Below are positions 1 to 10,084 of a stretch of DNA of 64,000 bases, one piece after another. The position numbers and the translations under genes are program-made. The stretch covers positions 22,521,660 to 22,585,659 of the forward strand of contig CM042157.1 in NCBI GenBank assembly GCA_023376005.1, written 5' to 3'. The notes beneath the pieces were generated by a model, which was not told the DNA's origin, did no database searches, and saw nothing but the letters and a program-made list of their open reading frames with translations. The first letter of the stretch is position 1. Each line of letters opens with the position of its first letter. The stretch comes from Doryteuthis pealeii (taxonomy: Eukaryota > Mollusca > Cephalopoda > Myopsida > Loliginidae).

Positions 1-481
1 GCGAGGGAGTGAGAGTTACTGCAGGCTTTCAGCGGTTCCCCTTTTGAGAGAGTAACCTTTTGGTAGCAGTGCTGTTAGTAAGATCACTGTATTATATTCC
101 CAAGTGTGCTACGCCGAAAAGATTAACGAGGAAAGATGTTAGGCTAAGTACTTTTATTTTTATATGCATTCTTATAAAATTGAGTGGTATCACGTAGAGA
201 ATACTGTCGTTTATAGTAACACAGACTTGCTATTAAATGCGACATGAAACTACTCGGTGAATTTAATTAAGTACAATTCGCCGCTGTCGATTTCTTTTCG
301 AATCTCGATGAATAGTGAGATTCGAATCGCATATCGCAAATGGGCAGGCATGTTTGAGGGAGAATATTACCACAAAAGTCCATAAAATCTAGCCCTGATT
401 CTCAGTTACAGAGCAAACTATATATATATATATACGAGAGTCATTCAAAATAAAAGGAGACTTATATATATATATGCATAG

Positions 482-730
482 GGGCCGGGTTAGCTCAGTC
501 GGTAGAGCGTTCAGCTAGAAATCACAAGGTTCCTAGTTCGATACTCGCCCTCGCCAACTCAGCGTATGAGTAGCACAGGGATCTGTGCGGTAAAGTAAGG
601 AGCTGATGGTAGGTGTGGCGCTCCACCTCAGACGCTAAAATAATCTCCTTGGTCTAGCGCTACTGAAAATGGGATAGACTCCCTCGCTGCATGGCTGATA
701 CCAACATTAGGACGCCCCGACGACTTTACT
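482..730 (+). repeat. SINE family A (tRNA-derived), full copy
   Basis: The head begins ggggccgggttagctcagtc and carries an A box (TTAGCTCAGTCGGTAGAGC) and a B-box-like stretch (TAGTTCGATAC), as in a tRNA. It is followed by a non-tRNA body (ctcgccaactcagcgtatgag, then cagacgctaaaataatctcc) that recurs in every copy, and it ends at a (TA)n tract. The body and repetition show it is a SINE and not a tRNA gene. Family members sit at 8704, 9435, 14936, 30641(-), 39999(-), 43829 (body only), 49334(-) and 58265(-). Confidence 0.88.
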
Positions 731-731
731 T

Positions 732-736
<5 letters not shown>

Positions 737-774
<38 letters not shown>
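737..774. repeat. (TA)n microsatellite
   Basis: Dinucleotide tract directly 3' of SINE A. It differs in length at the homologous site in copies B (about 15188-15235) and C (about 30590-30637). Confidence 0.9.
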
Positions 775-778
<4 letters not shown>

Positions 779-779
<1 letters not shown>

Positions 780-1070
780 TTAAGAAATTTGAAAAACGAA
801 GTGTTCCAAAAATAAAGATGAATTTATTTATCGTCGCTTAAACGTTTAAAAACAGAACAAAAATCAGAATTTTAATATTCAATTGTTGTTCCGTTCCTGG
901 TTTGATCAATTCCGATATTTTGGCTGAACTTTCACCCTTTTCCAAGGTATATGATATGAGACGGTCTGGTGTTGGTTAAGTCGTCACCCGATAGAGTATT
1001 GAACAGGCTAATCGCTTCTTAACTTCATGGATTTCGCGGAAAGAAATCCTTGCGCTGAGAAAAAAAACAG
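779..1070 (-). repeat. Dispersed element sharing the hammerhead-family tail
   Basis: The first 70 bases (aagaaatttgaaaaacgaag ... cgtcgcttaaacgtttaaa) are nearly the same as the tail at 1520-1580, but here the tail leads into a different body (gttccgttcctggtttgatc). On the minus strand this is body, then TTTAAGCGACGATAA, then a (TA)n tract. No CTGATGA core is visible in this copy. Homologues: 15233-15490 and 30340-30590. Confidence 0.55.
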
Positions 1071-1329
1071 CAAATAGTTTGATTGTAAAAAAATATACTA
1101 CCAAACATCAACCGGGAAGAAAAAATTTTTTTTTGATAAAAGAAAAGACCAAGATAATCGTACCAACAAAAAATAATCTATTGGTACAATATTTTGGCCA
1201 AAAGAAAAAACAATTTATAATGCATAATATATATAAAGATATATATATTCATATATTCAAAACAAAACCGCCAGGAGACTAAAGCTAATAAGTAAAAAGT
1301 GGGCTCAATACCTAAGTAGAGCAAATAAT

Positions 1330-1477
1330 AAAGATAAATCTAATGAGTCAGACGAACCTACTTAAAGTTTTTGTTTAATGCTCTTCAGGGCTAAGATCTG
1401 ACTGAGAGTCAGACTTAGCCCTGCAAGGCATTAGCGAAACTTTTAGTAGGTTCGTCTGACTCATTAGATTTATCTTT
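1330..1477. repeat. 148-bp foldback (palindromic) element
   Basis: The two ends are inverted copies (aaagataaatctaatgagtc / gactcattagatttatcttt) and the complementarity runs through to a centre near gatctgactgagagtcag, so the whole element is one hairpin. Homologues at 15842-15990 and 29844-29993 have better-matched arms. No coding capacity. It resembles a foldback MITE. The family is not recognised. Confidence 0.8.
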
Positions 1478-1582
1478 ATATATATATATATATATATTAT
1501 ATAATATATAATATATATATTAAGAAATTGAAAAACGAAGTGTTCCAAAATAAGATGAATTTAGTTATCGTCGCTTAAACAC

Positions 1583-1608
1583 TTCGGTTTATTTAAACCT
1601 TCATCAGG
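1583..1608 (-). ncRNA. Hammerhead-like core, GAC-type, degenerate
   Basis: On the minus strand it reads CTGATGA, A, GGTTT-AAAT-AAACC stem-loop, then GAAG (GAAA expected). Upstream TATC can pair with GATA downstream to give stem I, as in a type-I hammerhead. The base expected to be U16.1 is A (GAC before the cut site), and GAAA is changed to GAAG, so this copy is unlikely to cleave. Homologues: 16063-16088(-) and 29746-29771(+). Confidence 0.4.
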
Positions 1609-1858
1609 ATAGATTATTGGGGTGAAGTAACTCGAAGAAATACATTTCAGTTAAGCATTGATAAATAATTCATCTTACTTTTAAAAAGAAAATGCCATAA
1701 CTAGACTGCTTCAGTTCCAGTGATCTTTTGAAAAAGAGTATTATCTCGAAAATTCAAGAATTAAAATACAAGTTAACACACAACATCATTGTTACCGTAT
1801 TATTATTTTTTCTTTACACCTGCATTGTGATAGCCTTCTAAATTCAACCTCCTAACCA

Positions 1859-1861
<3 letters not shown>

Positions 1862-1897
<36 letters not shown>
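1862..1897. repeat. (TA)n microsatellite
   Basis: Tract between an AT-rich flank and the 1.9-2.7 kb conserved segment. It is longer in copies B (16341-16396) and C (29442-29500). Confidence 0.9.
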
Positions 1898-1899
<2 letters not shown>

Positions 1900-2690
1900 A
1901 TAATTTTACGGTAGTATTCAACAGCGCTTGAAAAAGAGTACAATGGGAAAGAAAATTAACAAGCGGTTCCCAAATTACTCATGCATATCCCGGTCGGATG
2001 CCTGTTGTTGCCGCAATTTTTCACAGACGTATTTACAAGTACGCCAAAATCGTTGAGTCCTGACGATAATGCAGATACACTCTGGATTTCACCAGAAACC
2101 CCTTTAGCCGAATTTTTGGCCTTGATGTCAATTTGCTGTCAGACCAATCCGTCTTAAGAGGCCCTACCAAAAACTTTTAGTTGCGGACACATCTCTAGCA
2201 CGTTGGTCATAATCCTGTCTCGGTGAGGAGGGAACGAACTTCTTGGCATTTTGTATTCAAACTATTTGAACTTCTTTGTAGCCATGAAAACGGTGCCTGT
2301 TGACGACCAAAATAGCCTACTACGCATTTTCCAGATAAATGATTTAAACACTCGAGTATATCATTAAGATCTTTGGCAGTTTACAAAATTCTTCCGAGGC
2401 AGGCTTCCTCTTTTCGTCTGTTACACCACACGAATCTCACGGAATCAATCAGCCATGTACAATATTGGCAAATTCCTGGAGAGGAAAAAAAAACTGAAAC
2501 GATTTTCAAAGAAAAATCATTTCTACTCACTCGTATGTACGATTATATGTGAGAAACGTCCGTCGCTTGGAAAATTACAGTAGTGACAAAGCACACGGGA
2601 TACCGACACTTGGACTAATTCAGTGCATCAAGCGAACACTGCTATATCCCGCCATAGTTCTATCACGTGACTGATATTGTATCATTAGGA
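1898..2690. other. Unassigned 790-bp segment, conserved in copies A, B and C
   Basis: Low microsatellite content and ordinary base composition compared with its flanks. Copies are at 16395-17165 (direct) and 28685-29445 (inverted). Copy B holds two short open frames (16495-16800 and 16912-17160), but copy A breaks both with frameshifts and I recognise no domain. I call no gene here. Confidence 0.5.
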
Positions 2691-2867
2691 AAGAAGCCCT
2701 CTATACATTGACATATCAAAAAATTAATAAATAGCTGCATTTAAAAAACAAAAAAAAAAACAGGATAATTTATTCAATGTATATAAAAAAAAACTCAAGT
2801 TTACTTTATTTTGTGATTTAAACAGGAGTTTAACATTTTTGTCTATTACGAACATTTTCACATACCG

Positions 2868-2965
2868 TATTTGACGGCATATAGGACGCACGGACATATA
2901 AGACGCACCCCCATTTCAGCAGTTGAGATTCAGGAAAAATAAGTTTTTAGTGTATTTACTCCCAT
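2868..2965. repeat. Transposon-terminus-like repeat with a reiterated motif
   Basis: Contains accgtatttgacggcatata followed by a second partial unit (ggacatataagacgcaccc). The sequence ATAnGACGCAC is repeated in tandem. Motifs of this form, a tract beginning ACCGTATTT with repeated TATAAGRCGCAC units, occur in many animal genomes as repeats; I cannot name the family. Copies at about 17334-17430 and 28430-28510. Confidence 0.45.
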
Positions 2966-2972
2966 ATATAAT

Positions 2973-3015
<43 letters not shown>

Positions 3016-3141
3016 ATTGCATATATCGTTGAAAGCTGTCTAGCTATGCATTACACGAGTAGAAACGTAGCTGTATAAAAGCAATATGGCAGGACAGGCA
3101 AGCAATAAGCATACACAAGACATCTCAATAGCAGGAAATAA

Positions 3142-3143
3142 TG

Positions 3144-3189
<46 letters not shown>

Positions 3190-3201
3190 TAAAACTTTAA
3201 C

Positions 3202-3242
<41 letters not shown>
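3142..3242. repeat. Compound (AAT)n and (GT)n microsatellite
   Basis: Trinucleotide tract followed by about 20 GT units. It produces spurious poly-Asn and Cys-Val reading frames. Homologues: 17606-17704 and 28155-28245 (complement). Confidence 0.92.
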
Positions 3243-3243
<1 letters not shown>

Positions 3244-3379
3244 TGTTCAGTTTTTTATTATTATTCAGATCTGCTCGCCCTCTTAAGCATACATTTTTTG
3301 TTTACTAACAGGACCATCTGATTCCTTATATATATAATTAATATATATATATATATATATACTATAGCATTCCAACTAA

Positions 3380-3720
3380 ATTAAGATCCATCTCGAACAA
3401 AATAAAATCCAATTTTTAATTGGACGTTTTCTTCAAAAATAAGCATATTCATTTCCCCCCCAAAAAATGAAATCCAAAACAGATTGTTCTTTTTTTTTTC
3501 TTTTTTTCGCGATTCTATTTCAAAAATACTTTTTTTTTAATCTATTTTTTTTTCCTTGGACGTCTTTTTCAAATCCATTTCGAAAAAGATCAAATCCAGA
3601 ACAGATTTTTCCATTTTTTTTTTACAAAATAATAAGATCCATTTAAAAAATGTTCGAATCCAGTTTTTGATATATCGGTTTCTTTAAAAAAATAATAAGA
3701 GACCGTCCTAAAATACGATG
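3380..3720. other. AT-rich, homopolymer-rich spacer
   Basis: Imperfect repetition of short units such as atccatttt, gaaaaag and poly-T. Also at about 17870-18210 and 27670-28010. No gene signal. Reading frames here are low-complexity. Confidence 0.5.
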
Positions 3721-4080
3721 CAACTTTAAATTTACTTACACCAAGAATGAAATGTTCTAATATCTAATCACCTTTAAAGACTCCTAAACTTAAAAGTACG
3801 TAATAACGCACAATATTGTATATACAATATTCCAATTGTATACACAATATTCAATCGCATACCGTTTTTTTTTTTAAAATTATGTGTGTCCCGACATTCA
3901 GCACGTGATATTTCAATGTCCTGCTGAAGATCGTAGATACATATTTGATGTATATTTAATTATGATCCACATTTTATATGTATCTAATAATCAAGACGTT
4001 TTAAACGTCGACCATAATCTTTTATTAATTATTAAAAACCATTTTCTTACTCTTATTTTTCACAATTATTTATTACTTTT

Positions 4081-4081
<1 letters not shown>

Positions 4082-4115
<34 letters not shown>

Positions 4116-4150
4116 AATATATATATATTATATATATATATAATATATTA
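4082..4150. repeat. (CA)n followed by (TA)n
   Basis: Compound microsatellite immediately upstream of the hammerhead-like core at 4178. The same arrangement occurs at 18610-18680 and inverted at 27196-27263. Confidence 0.9.
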
Positions 4151-4177
4151 TAACATTTTCATATTATCAATCTAAGC

Positions 4178-4205
4178 CTGAAGAACATACCAGAAGATCT
4201 GAAAC
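4178..4205 (+). ncRNA. Minimal hammerhead-like motif (GC-type)
   Basis: CTGAAGA (fits CUGANGA), a stem of AGAT-type bases pairing with ATCT, then GAAAC. Downstream, TTTTGC supplies GC to pair with the GC-like bases just before the core. Stem III is very short, the feature described for hammerheads of Penelope-like elements. In this copy one stem base is changed (aagaacatac), so it is probably inactive. Confidence 0.4.
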
Positions 4206-4252
4206 ACCTTTTGCATATGTAAACAAAAAGAATTGAAAACAAATTTTTTTTC

Positions 4253-4323
4253 TGAGCTCGTTTGAACTCGTGTTGACGAGTCCATTTCCTATGACTTTTA
4301 CCATTACACCGCGCGCTTCCTAC
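4253..4323 (-). repeat. SINE family B head fragment
   Basis: Read on the minus strand: ggaagcgcg, then GTGTAATGG-type A box, cataggaaatggactcgt and a B-box-like GAGTTCAAA. Only the tRNA-like part remains. Homologues at 18783-18850(-) and 27026-27093(+). Confidence 0.7.
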
Positions 4324-4805
4324 TTCTTTTATGATATGTATTGATTAATATACGCTTAACGATTTCTAAATATTATGCTCTTCATTTTAGCTAGAACACA
4401 TTTAGTCTCGTCATTTAACGCGCTGTTTTCGCATTAGTTTTTCATTTCTTCTTTTGTTTGTTTTTGTTTTTTTTTCCTTATTTCATTGCTGTAATTCAAG
4501 AGACGAAAATCGAGACTTCTCATCCATTAACGAACACTAAAACAACACACTTTAAAATGGAAGGAAAATATTCATTAATCTCATTTTCACAACGATCGTT
4601 TACACGTGCTCTTTCTCGGCAGATTGAATTATGTTTCACACATATGAAGATAAAAGAATTTCCTTAGTATTTTTACTGAAATATCTACAAGAAGTGTTCA
4701 AAATTATCCGCAACTTTAGCCATAACATATACATATATCAATACATTATTCATTAATCTATAGGTTAAATAGAAAAATGTGTTTATAAAGAATATTTTCG
4801 GGCAG

Positions 4806-5320
4806 ATTGACCGCCCTGTCGGTCTGAGGCGTTAGAATGCACCGACTGGCACCTCTGCAGAGGGGTAAGACTCCCCCAATGGGGCCACCTGTTGCCGTGG
4901 GTGGCAACCGTGATGCTTAGGAAGAGCGCAGGTGGATGAGTAGTTCATGACATGCAAATACTCCACCTTTGGCCCTATCTTGGCTAGACGGGCGTCGGAT
5001 CATTCGGCTGGTCACGTCAGCCCTAGCACCTATATGATTTCCCAACCCTATTGCCCTTATTGGCAAGCCCCATCCCTTTTTATCATATGGGCTAGAAGGC
5101 GGTGGCTGCGGGTCTACATGTCTGGGAATGACGTTAAACTCTATTCTGATGGTGAGGTGTCCAGTTTTGGAAGTTTGGGGAATGTGGAGTACCCCCTCAT
5201 CACCATTGCTCCCTGTCCACTCTTGACCCGGAGTGGTAGTACCTGTTAGGGTCCCATCTATTGGTTAAATAGAAAAATGTATTTATAAAAAAATTGTATT
5301 ATCCATTAAGAATTGATTAG
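4806..5320 (+). repeat. Dispersed repeat R1 (about 550 bp)
   Basis: Marked by ccgccctgtcgg, gcagaggggtaagactcccc, ctagacgggc and a 3' part ending gagtggtagtacctgttagg. Copies: 19330-19855, 25960-26560(-), 35160-35760(-), partial 43176-43500(-), 58918-59462. Longer copies end in ttgatatgccgtaaaac. No coding frame is shared among copies. A long SINE-like or MITE-like repeat; the family is not identified. Confidence 0.8.
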
Positions 5321-5465
5321 GAAATAGTAGGGCAGACTGGGCTCTTTAACTTTGGTTAGGCAACCGGTCTAGAAGAAGGAAAACTCTGAATGCAGACCTG
5401 TTGAACTCCGCTTAAGAAATTGACCTTGTGTCACATCCTGCTCGCGCAGAGGGGTTGGTAAATAT
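5321..5465 (+). repeat. SINE family B body and tail, 5' truncated
   Basis: Starts at tagtagggcagactgggctc, includes cagacctgttgaactccgct and ends with cacatcctgctcgcgcagag plus ggggttggtaaat before (TA)n. The tRNA-like head is missing because copy A skips 1.17 kb found in B and C. Confidence 0.75.
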
Positions 5466-5469
5466 ATAT

Positions 5470-5790
5470 ATAAAGTTTGTGTGGAGAATAGTAGGATTCA
5501 TGCTTGTGACACAGGCTACCTTTTTACTCACAGTTTAACAAGCTTGAATCCTGAGTTTTCTTTCTCCTAGATGTGTTGTCATACCAGGATTAAAGAGCCT
5601 AGTCTGTCCTACTATTTACGCATAGCTGGAGGGAGAATAGTTGGATACATACCTTACCCAAGGTTATAAAGCGCTATGTGAATTGTAAATAGTCTCATTC
5701 TAGATTTGAACTCGGGTCGTTGATTTTATGTATACATTCCTAAGGCAATATAGCACTGTGTGAACTGTAAACAGCCTCATTCTGGATTTC
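5470..5790 (-). repeat. SINE family B variant, inverted
   Basis: Minus-strand SINE whose body is recognised by ctggagggagaatag, gttataaagcgctatgtgaa and gatttgaactcggg (the complement of the B box). It forms a head-to-tail inverted pair with the preceding SINE. Copies B (about 21170-21490) and C (24410-24700) keep the same pair. Confidence 0.65.
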
Positions 5791-5799
5791 TAGTTGGAT

Positions 5800-6238
5800 C
5801 GTTGATTCCATTTTCTTTTATGAAAGCCGTTACACCCCGAGAGCCTTCTCATTGCCCAGTGTGTACCGCTTTGCTTCTGTCAAGCAAGAAGCTCAACTCT
5901 TCGAAAGTAAATTACAAATGGCTACCATTGAAACAGATGGCTTCCATAATAAGTATGCAGTTCTGTGATGTTAATATGCTTGTCAAAAAACCACTTTGTG
6001 AATATACAGCCAATGGAAAGGACAAGAGTCATGTCTTGATACAGATATAATAAGAAATTATTGCTGAAATGTCCTTTCATACATTTTTTTAATATGTTCT
6101 ATGACTTACTTCAAATGACCAGTTGGTGTAATAACGTAAATGAAATCTGACAACAGTCGGATATAAACGGGTATCTATTTCATCATTTGTAAGTAAAACC
6201 AACAAGAGTCACGAAGGTGTGATAAATACACATGAAAA
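5800..6238. other. Non-coding spacer
   Basis: Present in copies A-C; its last part is also in D. A 96-codon frame at 5760-6050 starts within the SINE and is broken in the other copies, so no gene is called. Confidence 0.5.
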
Positions 6239-6345
6239 TCTATTAATAATGGAGATTCGCATCCGTCACTGCTTACGTCACATTACCCAAAATTGACGTA
6301 ACATAGAATAAACACACTCAAAATTTGAACATGCAACATTAGACA
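6239..6345 (+). mobile_element. Helitron-like 5' end
   Basis: Starts TCTATTAATAATGGAGATTC and continues with gtcactgcttacgtcacatt. It matches the other Helitron 5' ends in the window (TC, then TATAATGGAGATT). No 3' hairpin with CTAG was found nearby, so only one end is supported. Homologues at about 21985(+), 23890(-) and 52870(-). Confidence 0.45.
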
Positions 6346-6597
6346 GTCCTCATTGTTTTTTTAAACAAGTTTTAATAAATACATGACTGGTATTATATAT
6401 CTATATATAGTTTTTTTTTATTTTAATACATATTTAAAGTTTACATTTCAAATTGTTTTATTTTTTAATCCTTTAATGAATTTGATGATTTTACTTACTT
6501 AGGGTACAAACTATATGAAGTAGGATAAAGATTGAGATAACAGGTGATAACGTCAATTTGTTTCAATCGAACAAAAAAAGAAAGAAAACAAATTGAG

Positions 6598-6598
6598 G

Positions 6599-6638
<40 letters not shown>

Positions 6639-6645
6639 AGAGAGA
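6598..6645. repeat. (GA)n microsatellite
   Basis: Follows the sequence gtttcaatcgaaca, a conserved lead-in also found before GA or CT tracts at 20515, 23550(-), 25350(-), 52530(-) and 63900. Confidence 0.9.
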
Positions 6646-7620
6646 AGAGTTAAATCATGATTATAATACTCTTTTTACATATTGAAATACTACAATAGCT
6701 CTTAAGTAAACTGTCCAACGTTTGTGATAATTTAATTAACATATTGTGGTATATCCACCGCCAGTATCTTTATCTCTTTATAAAATCTTTAGATTACGAG
6801 GATTAGAGAGAATTTAAAGCTGATAAAAATACAATAAAATCGAACCTTGACTTAAGATTTCTCAAATCAGGAATTTTCCGAGTTACGATTTCTTGCATTA
6901 TGTTGAGAGTTAAGATCTGACATACTATCAAGCTTCAGATATATTTATGTTAACAAGTTCACAAAAAAAAAAAATAGTTTTTTAATTTATTACACAAAGA
7001 AAAATATTATTCTACAAAATAAGCATTAAAACACATTTCACAATATAATTCACTAAATGCTATCATATTTTTATACAATAGAAAGCTATCTCTGTTATTT
7101 AAAGAAACGAAACTAAATGTGTTTTAGGTGTGGTGCTGGAACGTGTTAATGTTTAAGTTTATTTCAATGGGGAAAATTGATTTGATATACGATGAAACTG
7201 AGTAACGAGCGGAACGAATTAAACTCGTAAGTAAAGGTACCATTGTAATACAAATTCAGAATATCGAAATTTTTGATGTAGTTGTCTCTTAAAATTTCAT
7301 CCCCGTGTTCGTTCATGTTTTTAGTAACGGACAAAGATTTGGATATTTTTCAAACGTCTTTATTTAACCCAATTAACCATTCGCGTGTGAAGAAATAGAA
7401 ATGTTTTATAATGTAATCCTGTTTAGGTCTCGCTAACTCAGAGGATGAGTACTCTAGTGTGTGAAGTGTGGTCAAATAGGGGTTGCCAGAACCTAGCAGC
7501 TAACGCATGAATTCCATACTCACCTTCCGCCCCCACAAACCGATCTGACCAACCAGAGAACAACCACAAGGTCAGCGAAAAGCTTCGATAGCACTGTACA
7601 TTCTGAATTACTGTTATCTT

Positions 7621-7629
7621 TAATAATAT

Positions 7630-7670
<41 letters not shown>

Positions 7671-8150
7671 TCTTTTCAGCTAGTACTATTAGGTCTGAGA
7701 CCTGTCAGCTGTCCTGCAAGATATTCATTTTAAATCCACACGAATTTTAAATCATTTCCACAGATATCCAACTTTGCTTGATAAGGGTTTTTTAGAGATG
7801 GGGCATTCACTACTGATGAAAGGTGTTATCCATGTATTTCACCACTCTGTAGCTAAATAATTTTGTCTTGCTTGCTTTACAAATTGTTTAAGGAGTTTTA
7901 ATTCATGTCCCCTTCGTATTAGGTATTTTGAGCAATGTTAGTAGTCAGAGTTCGCTGATAGAAACCCTGCGTGTATTTGTAGCTTCGATCATTCCCTCTC
8001 ATACATCGGAAAACCATACTGGAGGTCAATGCTTCCTAAGTCTTTTCGTCAAGAAAGGATTTTAGATTATTCACCAGATTAGTAGCTCTCCTCTGGACTC
8101 CCTCAATGAGTTTGTGTCCTTGATGAGTCTTGGCTCCAAAACACTTAGCA
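7621..8150 (-). pseudogene. LINE 3' end: reverse transcriptase C-terminus with (TAA)n tail
   Basis: On the minus strand the frame reads KLIEGVQRRATNLVNNLKSF, a stop, then MVFRCMRGND, YKYTQGFYQRTLTTNIAQNT, another stop, and after a frameshift VVNAPSLKNPYQAKLDICGN ending FVWI-stop. VQRRATNLV followed by RxMRGN is typical of the C-terminal end of non-LTR reverse transcriptases (CR1/L2/Jockey-like group). The element then has a short 3' UTR and a TAA-repeat tail (plus-strand 7621-7671). It is 5' truncated, as is usual for LINEs. It is absent at the equivalent site in the inverted version of this locus (about 51507), so it is a presence/absence difference. Confidence 0.85.
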
Positions 8151-8484
8151 ACAAAAAATGCCATTCTTACGTAAAGAACAGTTATTATCAAATAGTGTCA
8201 ACCGTGTGTAGTACTATAGCTGGCTGAAGAATTTTTTTTATCTTTTTACCAAAACGTCACACTTAGTTTGAAATATCGGGATTACGGTTTCAAGGGTTAA
8301 GTGTGGAGAAGTCACAGTGAAATGGATACGGGGTAAAGAAAAGGAGATCTCACCCTGTCGTCTCTGATTTAATTCAAACTCACTCTCAGGCAACACTTAC
8401 CTGTGGGGAAAAAAAAAATAAAATGATATTAATATAATTAATTATTTGTAATGACAAGACAATACCATAAAATTATAAAAAATC

Positions 8485-8645
8485 TCGCGGGATGCCTGTG
8501 GTCGTATCAGACGATCGACAAGGGAATCATTCACCTGTCTCTAGCACGAAACCAGGGGATTGGTTTTACATCTAAGGTGGAGGACAACACAGCCATCAAC
8601 CCCTATTTGACCACACTTGACCACATATAGTACTCATGCGCTGGT
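8485..8645 (-). repeat. SINE family A-like diverged copy
   Basis: On the minus strand it starts near ctcatgcgctgg and contains ggttgatggttg-like and ccaccttagatgtaaaac-like body segments parallel to SINE A. The same element is at 50430-50600 (+). Confidence 0.6.
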
Positions 8646-8703
8646 TTGGGACGAGAGCTGAAAAGAATATTAATTTTTAAACAATATAAAACTCATTTCC
8701 AAG

Positions 8704-8945
8704 GGGTTCGGTCTAGCTCACTCTGGAGAGCATCCGCAATCAGAACCCCCATATCTGGGATGTATACACCACAAAGTATAAAATATATATATATATATAT
8801 AATATATAGTATATATATTATATGTTGTGTGTGTTTGATACCTCGGCCCTCGCCAAATCAGCGTAATGAGTTGAGCAAAGAGATCTGTGTTGTAAAGTAA
8901 GGAAGCTGATGGTAGGTGTAGCGCCCACTCAGATGCCAAAACAAT
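8704..8945 (+). repeat. SINE family A copy interrupted by a microsatellite
   Basis: Head ggggttcggtctagctcact with an A-box-like region, then a (TA)n and GTGTGT tract (8778-8834), then the family A body from ctcggccctcgccaaatcag. The microsatellite has expanded between the A and B box regions. Confidence 0.65.
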
Positions 8946-9204
8946 AACTGATTTAATATATATATATAGATATATATATATTATATATATATATATGTTA
9001 CGCACACATATATATTTATTTTTACATATAATAGGACACAATATAAATGCACACAAGTGTGTTGTGTATACATATATAAAACATAACTATAGTATATATA
9101 CATCAAATTAGATTTACACCCACACTCTATGAGATTTGCGAACAAAATATCTGTTTCAAATAGCATTTATTATTATTATATATATATTAATATATATATA
9201 GGCA

Positions 9205-9307
9205 TGATACATTTAAGGTGCAAATGCCTACCATTGGTCTTCTGGTCAGTATCCTTAAAACTGTCTAGAAACCAATGGGCTAGCTACTGATACCTTAAGT
9301 ATTGTAC
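9205..9307. repeat. About 100-bp foldback
   Basis: Inverted arms: catttaaggtgcaaatgcct and the complement toward aggtatc; accattgg and ccaatggg also pair. The copy at 49707-49806 is much more regular (acatttaaggt ... accttaaatgt). Confidence 0.65.
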
Positions 9308-9434
9308 ACTATTTATAAATAAATACAGCTCTTACAAAGTAATCGAGCACTTTATTCCTCATATCTCCAATACTAACAAAGGGACTAACAGTATATATGT
9401 ATATATTATATATATATTCTCTTTTATTTACATT

Positions 9435-9690
9435 CTCATCTCAGTCGGTTAGAGCGTTCGCTAGAACTATAAGGCTGCTAGTTCGATAGCGTCCTCGGCC
9501 AACTCACTCCGTATTGAGTAGCACAGGGATCTGCTGCGGTTAAATGGTAAGGAGCTGATGGTAAGGTGTGGCGCTCTACTCAGACGCTAAAATAATCTCT
9601 TTTGTCTAACGCTTAGTGATAAGGAAGTAGACTCCTCGCTGTATGGCTCATACCGACATTAAGCTGCCCGATACGGACATTTACCTTTTA
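9435..9690 (+). repeat. SINE family A copy
   Basis: tcagtcggttagagcgttcg head, body ctcactccgtattgagtagc and end gccgacatt-like sequence, with extra single bases relative to the family. The same locus appears inverted at 49334-49587. Confidence 0.75.
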
Positions 9691-10084
9691 CTACTGTATA
9701 TATTTAATATATATATATATTATATATAGTTATAATTATGTATTAAATCTTATTATATTATACTATCTCATATATTATATATATATATATACCGTACGTA
9801 AAGAATATTTACACTCTAAAACACATCATCTCTAACATAAGACCTTACGCTACACACACATACATATACACACACAACAACGACAACAACTTTACTACAC
9901 CTCGATTGAACTTATACCTATTAAAAGAGTAAGGAAAGCTAGTTATTAAATTATTACTAGCTCCGTAACCTGCGCGACTAACGCGCAAGATTGTTGGAAC
10001 GTTACATCATCATTTTTTTTCTACAATTGTTGCTGTCGCAGTGGTCACCATGCCTACGGTAACGCGGCAAACACCACGCATAAT

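Larger units (their letters stand above)
1..7620 (+). repeat. Segmental copy A of the repeated block
   Basis: Bases 1-7040 align in the same direction with 14435-22944 (copy B) and in reverse with 23081-31395 (copy C). The part from about 6080 onward also aligns in reverse with 51507-53060 (copy D). The match begins at base 1 (gcgagggagt) so the copy is cut by the window edge. Differences are mostly 1-3 base indels and microsatellite length. Copy A lacks about 1.17 kb that B and C have (B 19856-21028; join at about 5320 in A). A haplotig, a true duplication or an assembly duplicate would all look like this. Confidence 0.9.
8240..10050. repeat. Segment also present inverted at 49001-50845
   Basis: Recognised by matching SINEs, a foldback and unique stretches (for example cgacagggtgagatc at 50726 against its complement near 8350). 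The inverted version carries a mariner remnant that is absent here. Confidence 0.85.

Noticed and set aside
482..560. tRNA gene
   Set aside because: A and B boxes are present but acceptor pairing is poor, the same sequence recurs with an attached body at many sites and it ends in a microsatellite. It is a SINE.
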